DNA of 45,238 nt from a virus. A program made the position numbers and the translations under genes. The stretch lies in IMG/VR virus record IMGVR_UViG_3300049914_000102, positions 1 to 45,238 of that record, one strand, 5' to 3'. The notes under the pieces are model-generated. The model was not told the origin of the DNA. It saw only the letters and a list, made by a program, of their open reading frames with translations, and did no database searches. This document shows positions 14,264 to 20,873 of the stretch, piece by piece. Numbering within the stretch: the stretch's first letter is position 1; the number at the start of each line of letters is the position of its first letter.

Positions 14264-16288
14264 TTATCCCGGAAGGCCGGTGAAGAATGGTTTAATCCCA
14301 CCTACTCCCGGCATCTTTTTAATCGGGCCTATCGGTTTAAAACTGTTAATTGCATACCTAACTGAGTCCATACAATTAGAAACAAGAATTCCGCCATTGA
14401 TGGAATAACAACAAGTATCTTCTACTTCGAGGTTATAAACTGCTCTTTTGTAAGATTTTCTGGTAATCCTTTTAATCTGCGTCGTCTGGCTTTCATTTTG
14501 CAATTCTGGTGGCAATACTTTGAATGTATCCCAATATAAGTATTGTATTCTTTGCCACATTGTAAGCAATTTCTTTTTATCTTCTTTCTCTTTTGCCATG
14601 AGATTTTGCCAAGTTCTGAATGAAAGGTTAATCCTTCTTCCGAACCATGCCATTTTGAAGCCAGCACTCTGATTTTGTTTACCCATTTTCTTTGTCTCTG
14701 CCTCTTTTGGGGTGTCATATGATTGCTTAGATGAAAACGTCTTGGCACCAATTCCAGATTCCCTATTAAATTGTTGTGTGGATTCTCGTCTTTGTGGTGA
14801 ATTTGGAAATCTGTTGGAATTAACCCATTGTAAAATTCCCAAACAGCTCGATGTAAGCGTTTCCTCCCACGACTGAAGTATCTTTCGCCATGATAAAGTC
14901 TGTATTCCTTTCCATTGAATATCTGTATTTCCATAAGTAACTGATTGTATCATATCCATTGGGTAAAGTAAAGAGGCTGGACACCAATCTCCACTTTTTA
15001 ACTTGAAAGGATGTTCTCCCGAACAAAAAATCTTTCTACCGTCTATAAATTCCACTTCATATATTTGTTCTATCCCGATTTGCCTTACATCGTAGAATTT
15101 CCTAATTTTTCCATTTTCCGAATATAAATAACCTTTCTTACCAACTAAATTCTTTATCTTTATCTGACCTTTTGTTGTATCTACTAAAGTATTGCCATCT
15201 ACGCAGTGATTCATAAACTCTTGTGGCTCATTGATCGTCTTGCCTTCCTTATCGGTTATCCATAAGTAGTTGCGGTATTCTTTTATGAGAGAGACGCTCC
15301 GGGATGTGACACTAATCCTTTGTTGTTGGACATATTGAATCCCTTGTTTTACCGAATCAGGCCCCTTGACCGAGGGCATGACATTTATTCCCTTGCCCTC
15401 TAGTCTAAACAACTTAATCTCATCAATGCTCTTTGGCTCGGCACTGTCGGCAATCACTAAAGCGTGAGGTTGGTTAATCAGAACGTCGAAAATATCTCTA
15501 TTAGTCATGCCGTATTGGTAAGCAATCTCGTCTAAGATGTAGCCGCCGTTATAATAATAGATGGCAATAATGGCCGTCGGATCGTTTGTATAGCCAAAAT
15601 CAAGACCATAGCGCCTCAGTTGAGCTTCGTGGGGTATGTTCTCGAGTATTTGCCAGCCTTGGTATATTCTTGCCTCAACCACCCCTAATTGACCTAAACC
15701 ATAGACTTGCCACCACGCCACATTCCCTTTCCTCGCCTCAATCGCTTTGACGATATTTATGTCTAAGGCTTCATTGTCCTTGTAAGTCAATGTAAGGAAG
15801 TCCACATTGTCTAAATTCATTACATCGGTGTAAAACCAAAACTCCGCTTCCGGGTTCCAGTCTAACCAAATTATTTCTTTAGTCCTTACCTCTAATTGTG
15901 TATATGTTTCATAAGTCAAATGATTGGCTTCGTTGATAAAAAGAATATCTCGTCTTGCTCCCTTGACTTTTTCCCATGACTCAACACCAAAGAACTCAAT
16001 GATTGACCCCGTCTCGAAAGTGTAAATGGAATTAGTCTTTTCCCACCGATTATCTTGGAAGTAGTTATGTTCCTTCATTATGTTTAGAAAGTCTCTCATT
16101 GCACCCTTACGAAGGTGGGGCATTGATTCGGAGACGATTGAAATCACTTTGTTATCATTCTTTTGGGCATAGGTAATTAAGATAAGAAGAATAGAAACCG
16201 TTTTCGAGGCAGAAGTGCCACCAGATACTCCACGAATACGTTTACTCAGTTGTTGGAGTTTCTGAGTTGCTTGCGTTAGCTGATACAT
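14264..16288 (-). CDS. terL: Terminase large subunit with an intein
   Basis: Precursor of 674 aa. The ATPase part has a P-loop variant GGTSASKT (23-30) and Walker B/catalytic Glu DILFINEAN (114-122, E120). The nuclease part has GLDFGYTNDP (D230), VIADSAEP (D281) and the last acidic motif DSVRYA (D641). An intein of 277 residues (C362 to N638) interrupts just before that motif, so only the spliced 397-residue protein is a full nuclease. The host protein is of the Terminase_3/PBSX-like type. The start is ATG 16288 with AGAAGG seven bases upstream, overlapping the small terminase by 47 bases. Confidence 0.88.
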   Translation of the reverse strand: MYQLTQATQKLQQLSKRIRGVSGGTSASKTVSILLILITYAQKNDNKVISIVSESMPHLRKGAMRDFLNIMKEHNYFQDNRWEKTNSIYTFETGSIIEFFGVESWEKVKGARRDILFINEANHLTYETYTQLEVRTKEIIWLDWNPEAEFWFYTDVMNLDNVDFLTLTYKDNEALDINIVKAIEARKGNVAWWQVYGLGQLGVVEARIYQGWQILENIPHEAQLRRYGLDFGYTNDPTAIIAIYYYNGGYILDEIAYQYGMTNRDIFDVLINQPHALVIADSAEPKSIDEIKLFRLEGKGINVMPSVKGPDSVKQGIQYVQQQRISVTSRSVSLIKEYRNYLWITDKEGKTINEPQEFMNHCVDGNTLVDTTKGQIKIKNLVGKKGYLYSENGKIRKFYDVRQIGIEQIYEVEFIDGRKIFCSGEHPFKLKSGDWCPASLLYPMDMIQSVTYGNTDIQWKGIQTLSWRKILQSWEETLTSSCLGILQWVNSNRFPNSPQRRESTQQFNRESGIGAKTFSSKQSYDTPKEAETKKMGKQNQSAGFKMAWFGRRINLSFRTWQNLMAKEKEDKKKLLTMWQRIQYLYWDTFKVLPPELQNESQTTQIKRITRKSYKRAVYNLEVEDTCCYSINGGILVSNCMDSVRYAINSFKPIGPIKKMPGVGGIKPFFTGLPG
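14375..15205 (-). mobile_element. Intein in the terminase, with the endonuclease slot read out of frame
   Basis: Block A is CVDGNTLVDTTKGQIKIKNL, starting at the splice Cys (C362). Block B is FCSGEHPFKLKSGDW, with the conserved His. Blocks F/G read VYNLEVEDTCCYSINGGILV then SN before the C-extein Cys. The penultimate residue is Ser instead of the usual His. About 90 N-terminal and 35 C-terminal residues would form a minimal splicing domain. The roughly 150 residues between them are not an endonuclease in this frame but lie opposite an HNH gene in another frame (14422-14934). Insertion at a catalytic motif of terminase is typical of inteins. Confidence 0.85.
14422..14934 (-). CDS. HNH homing endonuclease nested in the terminase intein
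   Basis: Protein of 170 aa on the same strand as terL but in a different frame. It has an HNH_3-type core: RLHRAVWEFYNGLIP, then FQIHHKDENPHNN and GNLELVPR. Then come a basic stretch, a zinc knuckle (CLQCGKEY ... KYCHQNC) and a Lys/Arg-rich tail. It ends at 14422, within codons for intein block F. Homing endonucleases normally sit in-frame between the two intein halves; here it occupies that exact place out of frame. No ribosome site precedes ATG 14934, so expression could need internal initiation or frameshifting. Confidence 0.75.
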   Translation of the reverse strand: MEIQIFNGKEYRLYHGERYFSRGRKRLHRAVWEFYNGLIPTDFQIHHKDENPHNNLIGNLELVPRRFHLSNHMTPQKRQRQRKWVNKIRVLASKWHGSEEGLTFHSELGKISWQKRKKIKRNCLQCGKEYNTYIGIHSKYCHQNCKMKARRRRLKGLPENLTKEQFITSK

Positions 16289-16655
16289 TTTTACCTTCTA
16301 ATATTGGAATTGGCCTTCCTCCAGAAGTTAAATCAACAGCGGATTTCTCTATCATATCGTGATTAACTTTAAGAAGGAGAGCAATAATAGTAGCATTGAT
16401 TTCTTTACCTCCAAAGATTCCCGTTTTGATTAAAGCTTCCTTTTGTCTCATCTTTAATTCTTCTAAAGTGTCGGAAAACTCTGGATGAATTTTTGCCCAT
16501 TCGTAAAGTGTATCTCTAGAAATGCCTAATCTAAGCGCTATTCCTTCTATGGTTGGAATTGCCATATTTTCAGGGACAGCTTCTTCAAGGTACTTATTGA
16601 TTTCATTTATCACTTCAGGAGTATATAGTGTTGGTCTACCGCCGGGGTGTGTCAT
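16242..16655 (-). CDS. terS: Terminase small subunit
   Basis: Protein of 137 aa. N-terminal PGGRPTLYTPEVINEINKYL, then the helix-turn-helix IEGIALRLGISRDTLYEWAKIHPEFSDTL, a common signature of small terminases that recognise the packaging site. A helical oligomerisation segment (MRQKEALIKTGIFGG) and a short tail follow. Located directly upstream of terL and overlapping it. Its ribosome site (GAAG) is weak, and only 12 bases separate it from the stop of the Tad2-like gene, so it is probably cotranscribed with the early region. Confidence 0.85.
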   Translation of the reverse strand: MTHPGGRPTLYTPEVINEINKYLEEAVPENMAIPTIEGIALRLGISRDTLYEWAKIHPEFSDTLEELKMRQKEALIKTGIFGGKEINATIIALLLKVNHDMIEKSAVDLTSGGRPIPILEGKNVSANASNSETPTTE

Positions 16656-16667
16656 ATCTTCATTTAA

Positions 16668-16931
16668 TCAATTCGGATTAGTTATAGGCAAATTACAAAC
16701 AATATAATCCTCGCCCTTCAAATCGCCCTCGGAGATAATCCATTGGTAAAACTTACCATCTTCCTTGTGAAGCATTAAAAAGCCATCTTTCAAGACACCA
16801 TAGATATTGCCACTATTCCACTCTCTTTTAGTGATTGTGTTACCATCGATTATTAGTTTCATGGCCGCCGGGAAACCTAATCCGGCTTTCTCTACTCTTT
16901 GTGGTCTGGGGCTTTGTTTTAATTCTTTCAT
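16668..16931 (-). CDS. Probable Tad2-like anti-Thoeris protein (DUF2829-type)
   Basis: Protein of 87 aa. Residues 20-80 follow the DUF2829/Tad2 layout: FPAAMKLIIDG (F-x-x-A-x-x-x-I-x-x-G), then ITKREW (R36, W38), a short beta hairpin, and W64-x5-GDLKGEDYIV in place of the family's W-x-P-S-x-x-D-l-x-A-x-D-W-x-V ending. Tad2 proteins are phage-encoded sponges that bind the cyclic ADP-ribose-type signal of Thoeris defence. The assignment rests on pattern recognition; residues 1-19 are an extra tail. A strong GGAGG lies five bases before ATG 16931. An unrelated small beta protein remains possible. Confidence 0.6.
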   Translation of the reverse strand: MKELKQSPRPQRVEKAGLGFPAAMKLIIDGNTITKREWNSGNIYGVLKDGFLMLHKEDGKFYQWIISEGDLKGEDYIVCNLPITNPN

Positions 16932-16939
16932 GATCCTCC

Positions 16940-17191
16940 TTAAATTGATCTTAACATTACAAAATAACTTTTATTGCTTATAATACAAGCTCTTCTGATA
17001 TAGCCTTTAAGTAATAAACCTTTAATTGCATTAATTACTGCCGGGGCTTTGTGTTCTTGTTCTTTTGTTTTGGTCATTATTTCTTTTAATGGTATTGGTG
17101 TTTTCTCTTTGTGAACCCAATCAATAATCACATACATTATGTCTTTCTGTAATTTAGTCAGGTCGCTAATCGTTACATAAATTGTCTGCAT
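16940..17191 (-). CDS. Small winged-helix-like protein, unknown
   Basis: Protein of 83 aa. The order of elements (LTKLQKDIMYVIIDWVHKE, PIPLKEIMTKTKEQE, KAPAVINAIKGLLLKGYIRRA, then a beta strand NKSYFVMLRSI) reads like a winged helix: helix, helix, recognition helix and wing. This would suit a small DNA-binding regulator, but there is no family match I can name. It overlaps the end of the NinG-like gene by 26 bases and lacks a ribosome site, implying translational coupling. Confidence 0.5.
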   Translation of the reverse strand: MQTIYVTISDLTKLQKDIMYVIIDWVHKEKTPIPLKEIMTKTKEQEHKAPAVINAIKGLLLKGYIRRACIISNKSYFVMLRSI

Positions 17192-17543
17192 TGGACAGTT
17201 GTTCTATTATACTCCTTAGGAAACCTTTGTTTAATTTTTGAATGATGTGTCTTTTCTTTTGAAGCTCATCCGCCCATTTCATTCCTTTCTTCTTTAAAAT
17301 GGTTTGGATGATAATGGGGTCGCCAGACAAATGAAGCCTTGTGTGGCACTGAAGGCATAAGGCAACCAGATTCGACAAGTCGAAGCGGGTATTGTTGGAT
17401 TGTGATTTAAGAATATAATGATGCCCAATCACATTACCTTTCCCGCAAACTATACAAAAGTGGTGTAGCGAACAGAATTTAAGTTGTAGTAACCTATCCG
17501 CTTGAGCTATTAAAGACTTTAAAGATTGCTTTCTTGTTTTCAT
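17166..17543 (-). CDS. HNH nuclease, NinG/Rap-like
   Basis: 125 aa from MKTRKQSLK. Features are a C30-x2-C33 pair, GHHYILKSQSNNTRFDLSNL, and C63-x2-C66-H, followed by a helix pattern (IIQTILKKKGMKWADEL). The H-x-H-Y, R-F-D, N-L and CxxCH order follows lambda NinG, a recombination factor, though this protein is shorter and is best called a NinG-like HNH protein. I chose ATG 17543 because it forms an ATGA overlap with the upstream 54-aa gene; longer starts up to 17588 would run deep inside that gene. Likely role: processing recombination intermediates. Confidence 0.65.
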   Translation of the reverse strand: MKTRKQSLKSLIAQADRLLQLKFCSLHHFCIVCGKGNVIGHHYILKSQSNNTRFDLSNLVALCLQCHTRLHLSGDPIIIQTILKKKGMKWADELQKKRHIIQKLNKGFLRSIIEQLSNADNLCND

Positions 17544-17704
17544 TTTCTTACAAGTTGCCATAATTTTACCCATTGGTTTTTTATCCAAGGGTCAGACTTT
17601 TGATAAACTGGTCTACCTTGGTGAAAAGCACAGTAGCGACTCGGCCCGTTGCGTATTTTTTCGCAACCTTTAACACAACACCAAAAATTATATTTTTCTT
17701 TCAT
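17540..17704 (-). CDS. Small zinc-finger-like protein
   Basis: 54-aa protein, MKEKYNFWCCVKGCEKIRNG, continuing SRYCAFHQG and a Trp-rich basic end (DPWIKNQWVKLWQLVRK). The C-C-x3-C ... C-x2-H spacing suggests one zinc-binding knuckle. The frame is closed by a stop three codons upstream of ATG 17704, and its TGA overlaps the ATG of the NinG-like gene (ATGA), so the two are probably coupled. Phage genes of this size and pattern are common next to HNH genes, but function is unknown. Confidence 0.6.
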   Translation of the reverse strand: MKEKYNFWCCVKGCEKIRNGPSRYCAFHQGRPVYQKSDPWIKNQWVKLWQLVRK

Positions 17705-17823
17705 ATCCCGCAATTATCGCGCAAGTTATCGCGCAAGCTTTCAATTCTCTTTCGGGTAGGCAAGCAGACCCAGGAATGCCCTAGTTCAAACTTACCCTCC
17801 CGAAACAAAATTCAAGGATATTT

Positions 17824-17973
17824 TCATTCCTCCCCAATAAACATATCTTCAATAATTGAGTACGCCATCCACGCCTGACAGCAAAAGCACCCATAATTAA
17901 AGTCTGAACATTTTGGACCGGCGTACTTTTGGACTTTTGCTTTTAATTCTTTAAGCAACTTCTGGTTCTTCAT
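17824..17973 (-). CDS. Small cysteine-containing protein, unknown
   Basis: 49-aa protein, MKNQKLLKELKAKVQKYAG, then KCSDFNYGCFCCQAWMAYS and an acidic end. A textbook GGAGG ribosome site lies five bases before ATG 17973, which is the main reason to believe the gene. Four Cys residues in a short span (C-x7-C-x-C-C) could bind a metal. About 120 bases between its stop and the next gene (17705-17823) contain no convincing frame. Confidence 0.6.
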   Translation of the reverse strand: MKNQKLLKELKAKVQKYAGPKCSDFNYGCFCCQAWMAYSIIEDMFIGEE

Positions 17974-18065
17974 TTTTCCTCCAAATCTTGTATCCACTTA
18001 GAGAGTTAATAATTTTCATAATTTTGTGTATGGTTAGGCGGAAATAGTAGGAAATCATAAATTTA

Positions 18066-18329
18066 TTAGTTAGCCGAAATTCCAGTTAATTTACTAACCA
18101 TATATTTCTTTCTGGGAACAATATCTTCTCTCTCTGGAAATTTGAACCTAAATTTATCTAAATCCACTATCCAAACCTTTTTAAGATACGGCCTTATTTC
18201 CACATCAAAGTCATCTCCATAAATGTTACCAAGCACACAAAGAACGATTAAAATCAAACCGCCAAAGAATATCAAAACAGGTAATCCGAAGTAGAAAAAT
18301 AAACCGATTGTAATTAATGTCCAGATCAT
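18066..18329 (-). CDS. Small membrane protein
   Basis: About 87 aa from MIWTLITIGLFFYFGLPVLI. Two closely spaced hydrophobic segments (residues about 2-20 and 20-36, including LIFFGGLILIVLCVLG) form one hairpin or one long membrane stretch. A basic/aromatic cytoplasmic-type tail follows (RPYLKKVWIVDL, RKKYMVSKL). The start is uncertain: no ribosome site is near ATG 18329, and a TTG at 18353 would add eight residues. It follows the alanine-repeat gene closely. Possible holin-like or superinfection protein, but nothing specific supports this. Confidence 0.5.
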   Translation of the reverse strand: MIWTLITIGLFFYFGLPVLIFFGGLILIVLCVLGNIYGDDFDVEIRPYLKKVWIVDLDKFRFKFPEREDIVPRKKYMVSKLTGISAN

Positions 18330-18363
18330 TTTATTATAAATTTCCAATGCCAACTTTTTGTTT

Positions 18364-19101
18364 TCATTTCACCCACTCTCTTTTCTTGTAAGTTTTTAAA
18401 TCCTTACAAAGTTTTACAAAGTATTTTTGAATTTTGGAGGATGCCGCCGCAGGAGTCGCATGAGCCGCATCAGCCGCCGCATAAGCCGCATTAACCGCAT
18501 AAGCCGCCGCATTAGCCGCATGAGCCGCATCAGCCGCATAAGCCGCATCAGCCGCCGCATAAGCCGCATTAACCGCATAAACCGCCGCATGAGCCGCATA
18601 AACCCCCGCATAAGCCGCATTAACCGCATAAACCCCCGCATAAGCCGCCGCATGAGCCGCATCAGCCGCCGCATAAGCCGCATTAACCGCATCAGCCGCC
18701 GCCTTGCTTGGTTTTCTTAAATATCTCTTAGCCGCTTGGATTGCCTCTCTCAGTCTTTTGTCTTTGGGATATTCCTTCTCAAAAATTGGTAAAACCAACT
18801 CCGCCGAATAAATCGCCAATTTGACACTATCTTTCTTTGTCCAATTCCAAGCCTTTAAAATTCTCATTTCCGACCAAACTTGTTTATCTTTTTCTTCTAA
18901 GTGTTTTCCTTTAACTTCCACCTCAGCCAAGATTTCGCCTTGAACAAAAGAGAAGGCATCGTAAGGTTCAACCGAACAATGGAAACCTTTCTTGCACATT
19001 TCTAATTCACCCTTAAAATTCTTCCACTTGCCAAATTGCCATTTAGTTTCGCCGTGTTCCGACTTTAAATTAGTTCTAAGAAATTTATAAAGTTTAGTCA
19101 T
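18364..19101 (-). CDS. DUF7666-like protein with an alanine-rich tandem repeat
   Basis: Protein of 245 aa. The N-terminal 130 residues (KLYKFLRTNL, KWQFGKWKNFKGELEMCKKGFHCSVEP, GEILAEVEVKG) resemble the phage-associated DUF7666 type. Residues about 133-225 are a repeat of the kind AAYAADAAHAANAAYA, probably a helix or solenoid, ending in a charged helix (KIQKYFVKLCKDLKTYKKREW). Related proteins occur in many phages with variable numbers of alanine repeats; function is unknown. It starts at ATG 19101 in an ATGA overlap with the HNH gene. A 46-bp copy of this start region occurs inverted at 21422-21467. Confidence 0.65.
   Translation of the reverse strand: MTKLYKFLRTNLKSEHGETKWQFGKWKNFKGELEMCKKGFHCSVEPYDAFSFVQGEILAEVEVKGKHLEEKDKQVWSEMRILKAWNWTKKDSVKLAIYSAELVLPIFEKEYPKDKRLREAIQAAKRYLRKPSKAAADAVNAAYAAADAAHAAAYAGVYAVNAAYAGVYAAHAAVYAVNAAYAAADAAYAADAAHAANAAAYAVNAAYAAADAAHATPAAASSKIQKYFVKLCKDLKTYKKREWVK
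18436..18705 (-). repeat. 9-bp tandem repeat coding Ala-Ala-X
   Basis: On the plus strand the unit reads GCCGCATNA with occasional extra GCC triplets, about 28-30 units across 270 bp. All changes keep the coding phase (gains and losses are multiples of 3), and the variable base lies in the X codon (Tyr, His, Asp, Asn, Val). Such a tract should change length easily by slippage. Confidence 0.85.
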
Positions 19102-19134
19102 CGCATCTCCTCTTTCTTAAACTCATTGATAAAA
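19089..19134. repeat. 46-bp inverted repeat, copy A
   Basis: Covers the 3' end of the HNH gene and the start of the alanine-repeat gene. Its exact reverse complement is at 21422-21467. See the matching entry and the finding. Confidence 0.85.
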
Positions 19135-19709
19135 TAGTCGAGCCAATACTTTCGATTTCCGGTCGTTTTACTATGACAATGAACACACAAAGTCACTAAA
19201 TTGCTTGGATTACAGTTCTTTTTGTTATAGTCAGTGTGATGAACACATACCGCAGGTTCTCTCCCACAAACACGACAAGTATATTTATCCCTCTCTCTAA
19301 TTCCTCTTTTAAAAGTTTTAGTCCAATCAACCGAGTAAGGCTCAAAGGAAATTCCACCCTTCCACGATGGACTCAAATATCCTTTCTTCCCATATTGAGG
19401 ATTCAACTCTCCTTTTTTCGTTTCACTTAATTTCTTTTTATGTTCTTCTGTCGGATGTCTTCCAAACCATGGATGATTACTCCCACTTTTAGCCACCTTC
19501 ATTTTTTCTCTTGCTTCTAAAGACATTTTGTGTCCCATTAAAGATATACTTTGATGCTTCTTCCATTCGGCTGAGTGTTTTTTCCCAACCATATTTTCGG
19601 CACGGCATTTCCGACTACAAAACATAGACCGAGGGAGTCTTGCTCTCCAAGGAGAGTATTCTTTACCACAATTAAGACACTTCTTTATGACATTAGACCT
19701 TGACCTCAT
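19098..19709 (-). CDS. NUMOD3/HNH homing-type endonuclease
   Basis: About 203 aa from MRSRSNVIKK. An N-terminal zinc finger (CLNCGKEY ... CSRKC) is followed by NUMOD3-type DNA-binding repeats (GKKHSAEWKKHQS, GHKMSLEAREKM, GRHPTEEHKKKL), then the HNH core CRVCGREPAVCVHHTDYNKK, NPSNLVTLCVHCH. The ATG at 19709 sits in an ATGA overlap with the upstream stop, and its own TGA overlaps the next ATG, so the gene is inserted without disturbing either neighbour. Clear paralogue of 41950-42438 over the last 85 residues. Confidence 0.82.
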   Translation of the reverse strand: MRSRSNVIKKCLNCGKEYSPWRARLPRSMFCSRKCRAENMVGKKHSAEWKKHQSISLMGHKMSLEAREKMKVAKSGSNHPWFGRHPTEEHKKKLSETKKGELNPQYGKKGYLSPSWKGGISFEPYSVDWTKTFKRGIRERDKYTCRVCGREPAVCVHHTDYNKKNCNPSNLVTLCVHCHSKTTGNRKYWLDYFINEFKKEEMR

Positions 19710-20377
19710 CTCAATTCCTCCAGTTTCATCGCCACCATAAATCCTTTGACACAGTTCTTCCACTCTTTCGCTCCGCCCGGATTATAGACAAAGGCAAGTT
19801 CGGCAATGTTGTCTTGGTCTTGTCGCCATTCTTTGTAATATGAAAGAGTGGCGAGTTTACGACTAACCTTTTCAATTCCTTCAATCCAACTCTCAAAAGT
19901 TGTATTACAAGAATTCCACCCAAAAGCGTTAAAATGACAAGCCTGCTTACCGAAGGAGGATTCGCAACCCGATATACTAGCCATGAGATAAGGATTAGTA
20001 ATCCCATAAATCCTAGGAATCTCATAGAGCCACTTGCCCAGTCCAGCCATCGGTGATTTCTTCTTTGCCAAATAGCGATCAATGACCGCAATCGTGGTAT
20101 CGTGCCTCTCGTTAAGGGTTGAGGTGGTTGGCTTGGCCGAAGTTGTTGCCTCAATCGCCGGACATATAAATCCCGCGCTATCTCGGAGCGGAGCCAGATA
20201 TTCCAGAAAAGCTTTCTCTTGAACGCGTCTATATTCATAATACCTCCCTATCAGCCAGCAGAGTAAAACCATGGCCATTAAAACTATAATAACAATCCGG
20301 TTGGAGTGATAATCGGATTTCCGCGGCCTTCCCTTGCCGGATCGTTTTTTAGAGAAATACCGTTTTTTGTTAATCAT
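19706..20377 (-). CDS. Membrane-anchored lysozyme/transglycosylase-like protein
   Basis: Protein of 223 aa. Residues 1-26 are very basic, and 27-44 (IVIIVLMAMVLLCWLIG) form one transmembrane anchor. A linker follows, and then residues about 115-215 resemble the lysozyme-like fold: NPYLMASISGCESSFGKQACHFNAFGW, in which E139 would be the catalytic Glu, then FESWIEGIEKVSRKLA and YNPGG. This type of domain cleaves peptidoglycan. Its place among early genes, far from the lysis genes, is unusual. It could act on the host wall from the membrane, for example in superinfection control or as a second, signal-anchor endolysin. Confidence 0.65.
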   Translation of the reverse strand: MINKKRYFSKKRSGKGRPRKSDYHSNRIVIIVLMAMVLLCWLIGRYYEYRRVQEKAFLEYLAPLRDSAGFICPAIEATTSAKPTTSTLNERHDTTIAVIDRYLAKKKSPMAGLGKWLYEIPRIYGITNPYLMASISGCESSFGKQACHFNAFGWNSCNTTFESWIEGIEKVSRKLATLSYYKEWRQDQDNIAELAFVYNPGGAKEWKNCVKGFMVAMKLEELR

Positions 20378-20562
20378 TTTGCTCTCCTTTCTCTATGCCA
20401 GGCAACCCTAGTAATAAAACACTCGAGGCTTCTTACTTTGCTCCTAGGGACGCTAACTGTAAAGCGATCATCATCTACCCCTCTTGCCGGAACATGAATA
20501 TCGAGCATTTTAGCCCCCTCCCGGTATTCCCATGTAAAGCCGGATTTAAGTTGTCGCTTCAT
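20374..20562 (-). CDS. Small basic protein, unknown
   Basis: 62 aa from MKRQLKSGFTWEYREG. The start ATG 20562 has GGAGGGC just upstream and overlaps the stop of the 48-aa gene before it (ATGA); the alternative upstream TTG would place the ribosome site inside the gene. The protein has alternating strands (AKMLDIHVPARGV, RFTVSVPRSKVRSLECFI) and a basic end (WHRERRAK), suggesting a small nucleic-acid-associated beta protein. No family recognised. Confidence 0.5.
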   Translation of the reverse strand: MKRQLKSGFTWEYREGAKMLDIHVPARGVDDDRFTVSVPRSKVRSLECFITRVAWHRERRAK

Positions 20563-20705
20563 TCTGCCCTCCTCCAATAGTTAAGGCGCTGCCGCCAATT
20601 ATAATCCTCAGGGACGTTTTCGCCATTTTTACCTTTAAGCGAATAATTGTAAAAATAGTTAATATCCTTGTGGTATTTTATGTAAGTTATTAAATCTTTA
20701 AACAT
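20559..20705 (-). CDS. Small protein following a structured leader, unknown
   Basis: 48-aa protein, MFKDLITYIKYHKDINYFYN, then YSLKGKNGENVPEDYNWRQR and NYWRRAE. Ribosome site GAGGTAAG precedes ATG 20705 at good spacing. TGA overlaps the next ATG (ATGA). Rich in Tyr, Asn and Trp; no recognisable domain. It is the first gene after the 168-bp structured gap (20706-20873), so it may be the gene regulated by that RNA. Confidence 0.55.
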   Translation of the reverse strand: MFKDLITYIKYHKDINYFYNYSLKGKNGENVPEDYNWRQRLNYWRRAE

Positions 20706-20873
20706 TTTCTTACCTCGTTGGTGAATTGGTGTTTTATTAAAATAACCTCCGTTACTTTAAAACCAACTCACCGACCAAGAAAGAAACCTGCCCTCCTGGG
20801 GTAAAGCGGTTCCGTGATCCCGCTAGGGTACCGAGCCGCCTTTACCAGGCACTACTTGTAAACTTCCGAATTT
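20706..20873 (-). ncRNA. Structured 5' leader with two strong stem-loops
   Basis: No gene in this gap. Two imperfect stems are visible. Arms 20795-20809 and 20836-20849 pair over about 13 bp (CCTGG, TAAAG and CGG blocks, with two small bulges) enclosing an inner CCC/GGG hairpin. Arms 20720-20734 and 20759-20772 pair over about 13 bp with one mismatch. The second ends just before the ribosome site of the 48-aa gene. Likely an RNA regulator or leader read on the minus strand; not a tRNA or a riboswitch class I can recognise. Confidence 0.5.

Noticed and set aside
17951-18058. 35-codon minus-strand frame (MISYYFRLTIHKIMK...)
   Set aside because: No ribosome site or promoter at either possible start, and it overlaps the well-supported 49-aa gene; kept out as unproven.
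18414-18720. Open frames with MRLMRR or ISRISRR repeats on both strands
   Set aside because: Alternative readings of the 9-bp alanine tract; only the AAX frame continues into unique domains on both sides.
19726-20238. 170-codon minus-strand frame inside the lysozyme-like gene
   Set aside because: It overlaps entirely a gene with a membrane anchor and a catalytic motif; this frame has no conserved pattern, and its start lacks a ribosome site.
20795-20849. tRNA-like or ribozyme-like fold
   Set aside because: No T-loop, anticodon arm or CCA-like end, and no core sequence of hammerhead, twister or HDV-like ribozymes.
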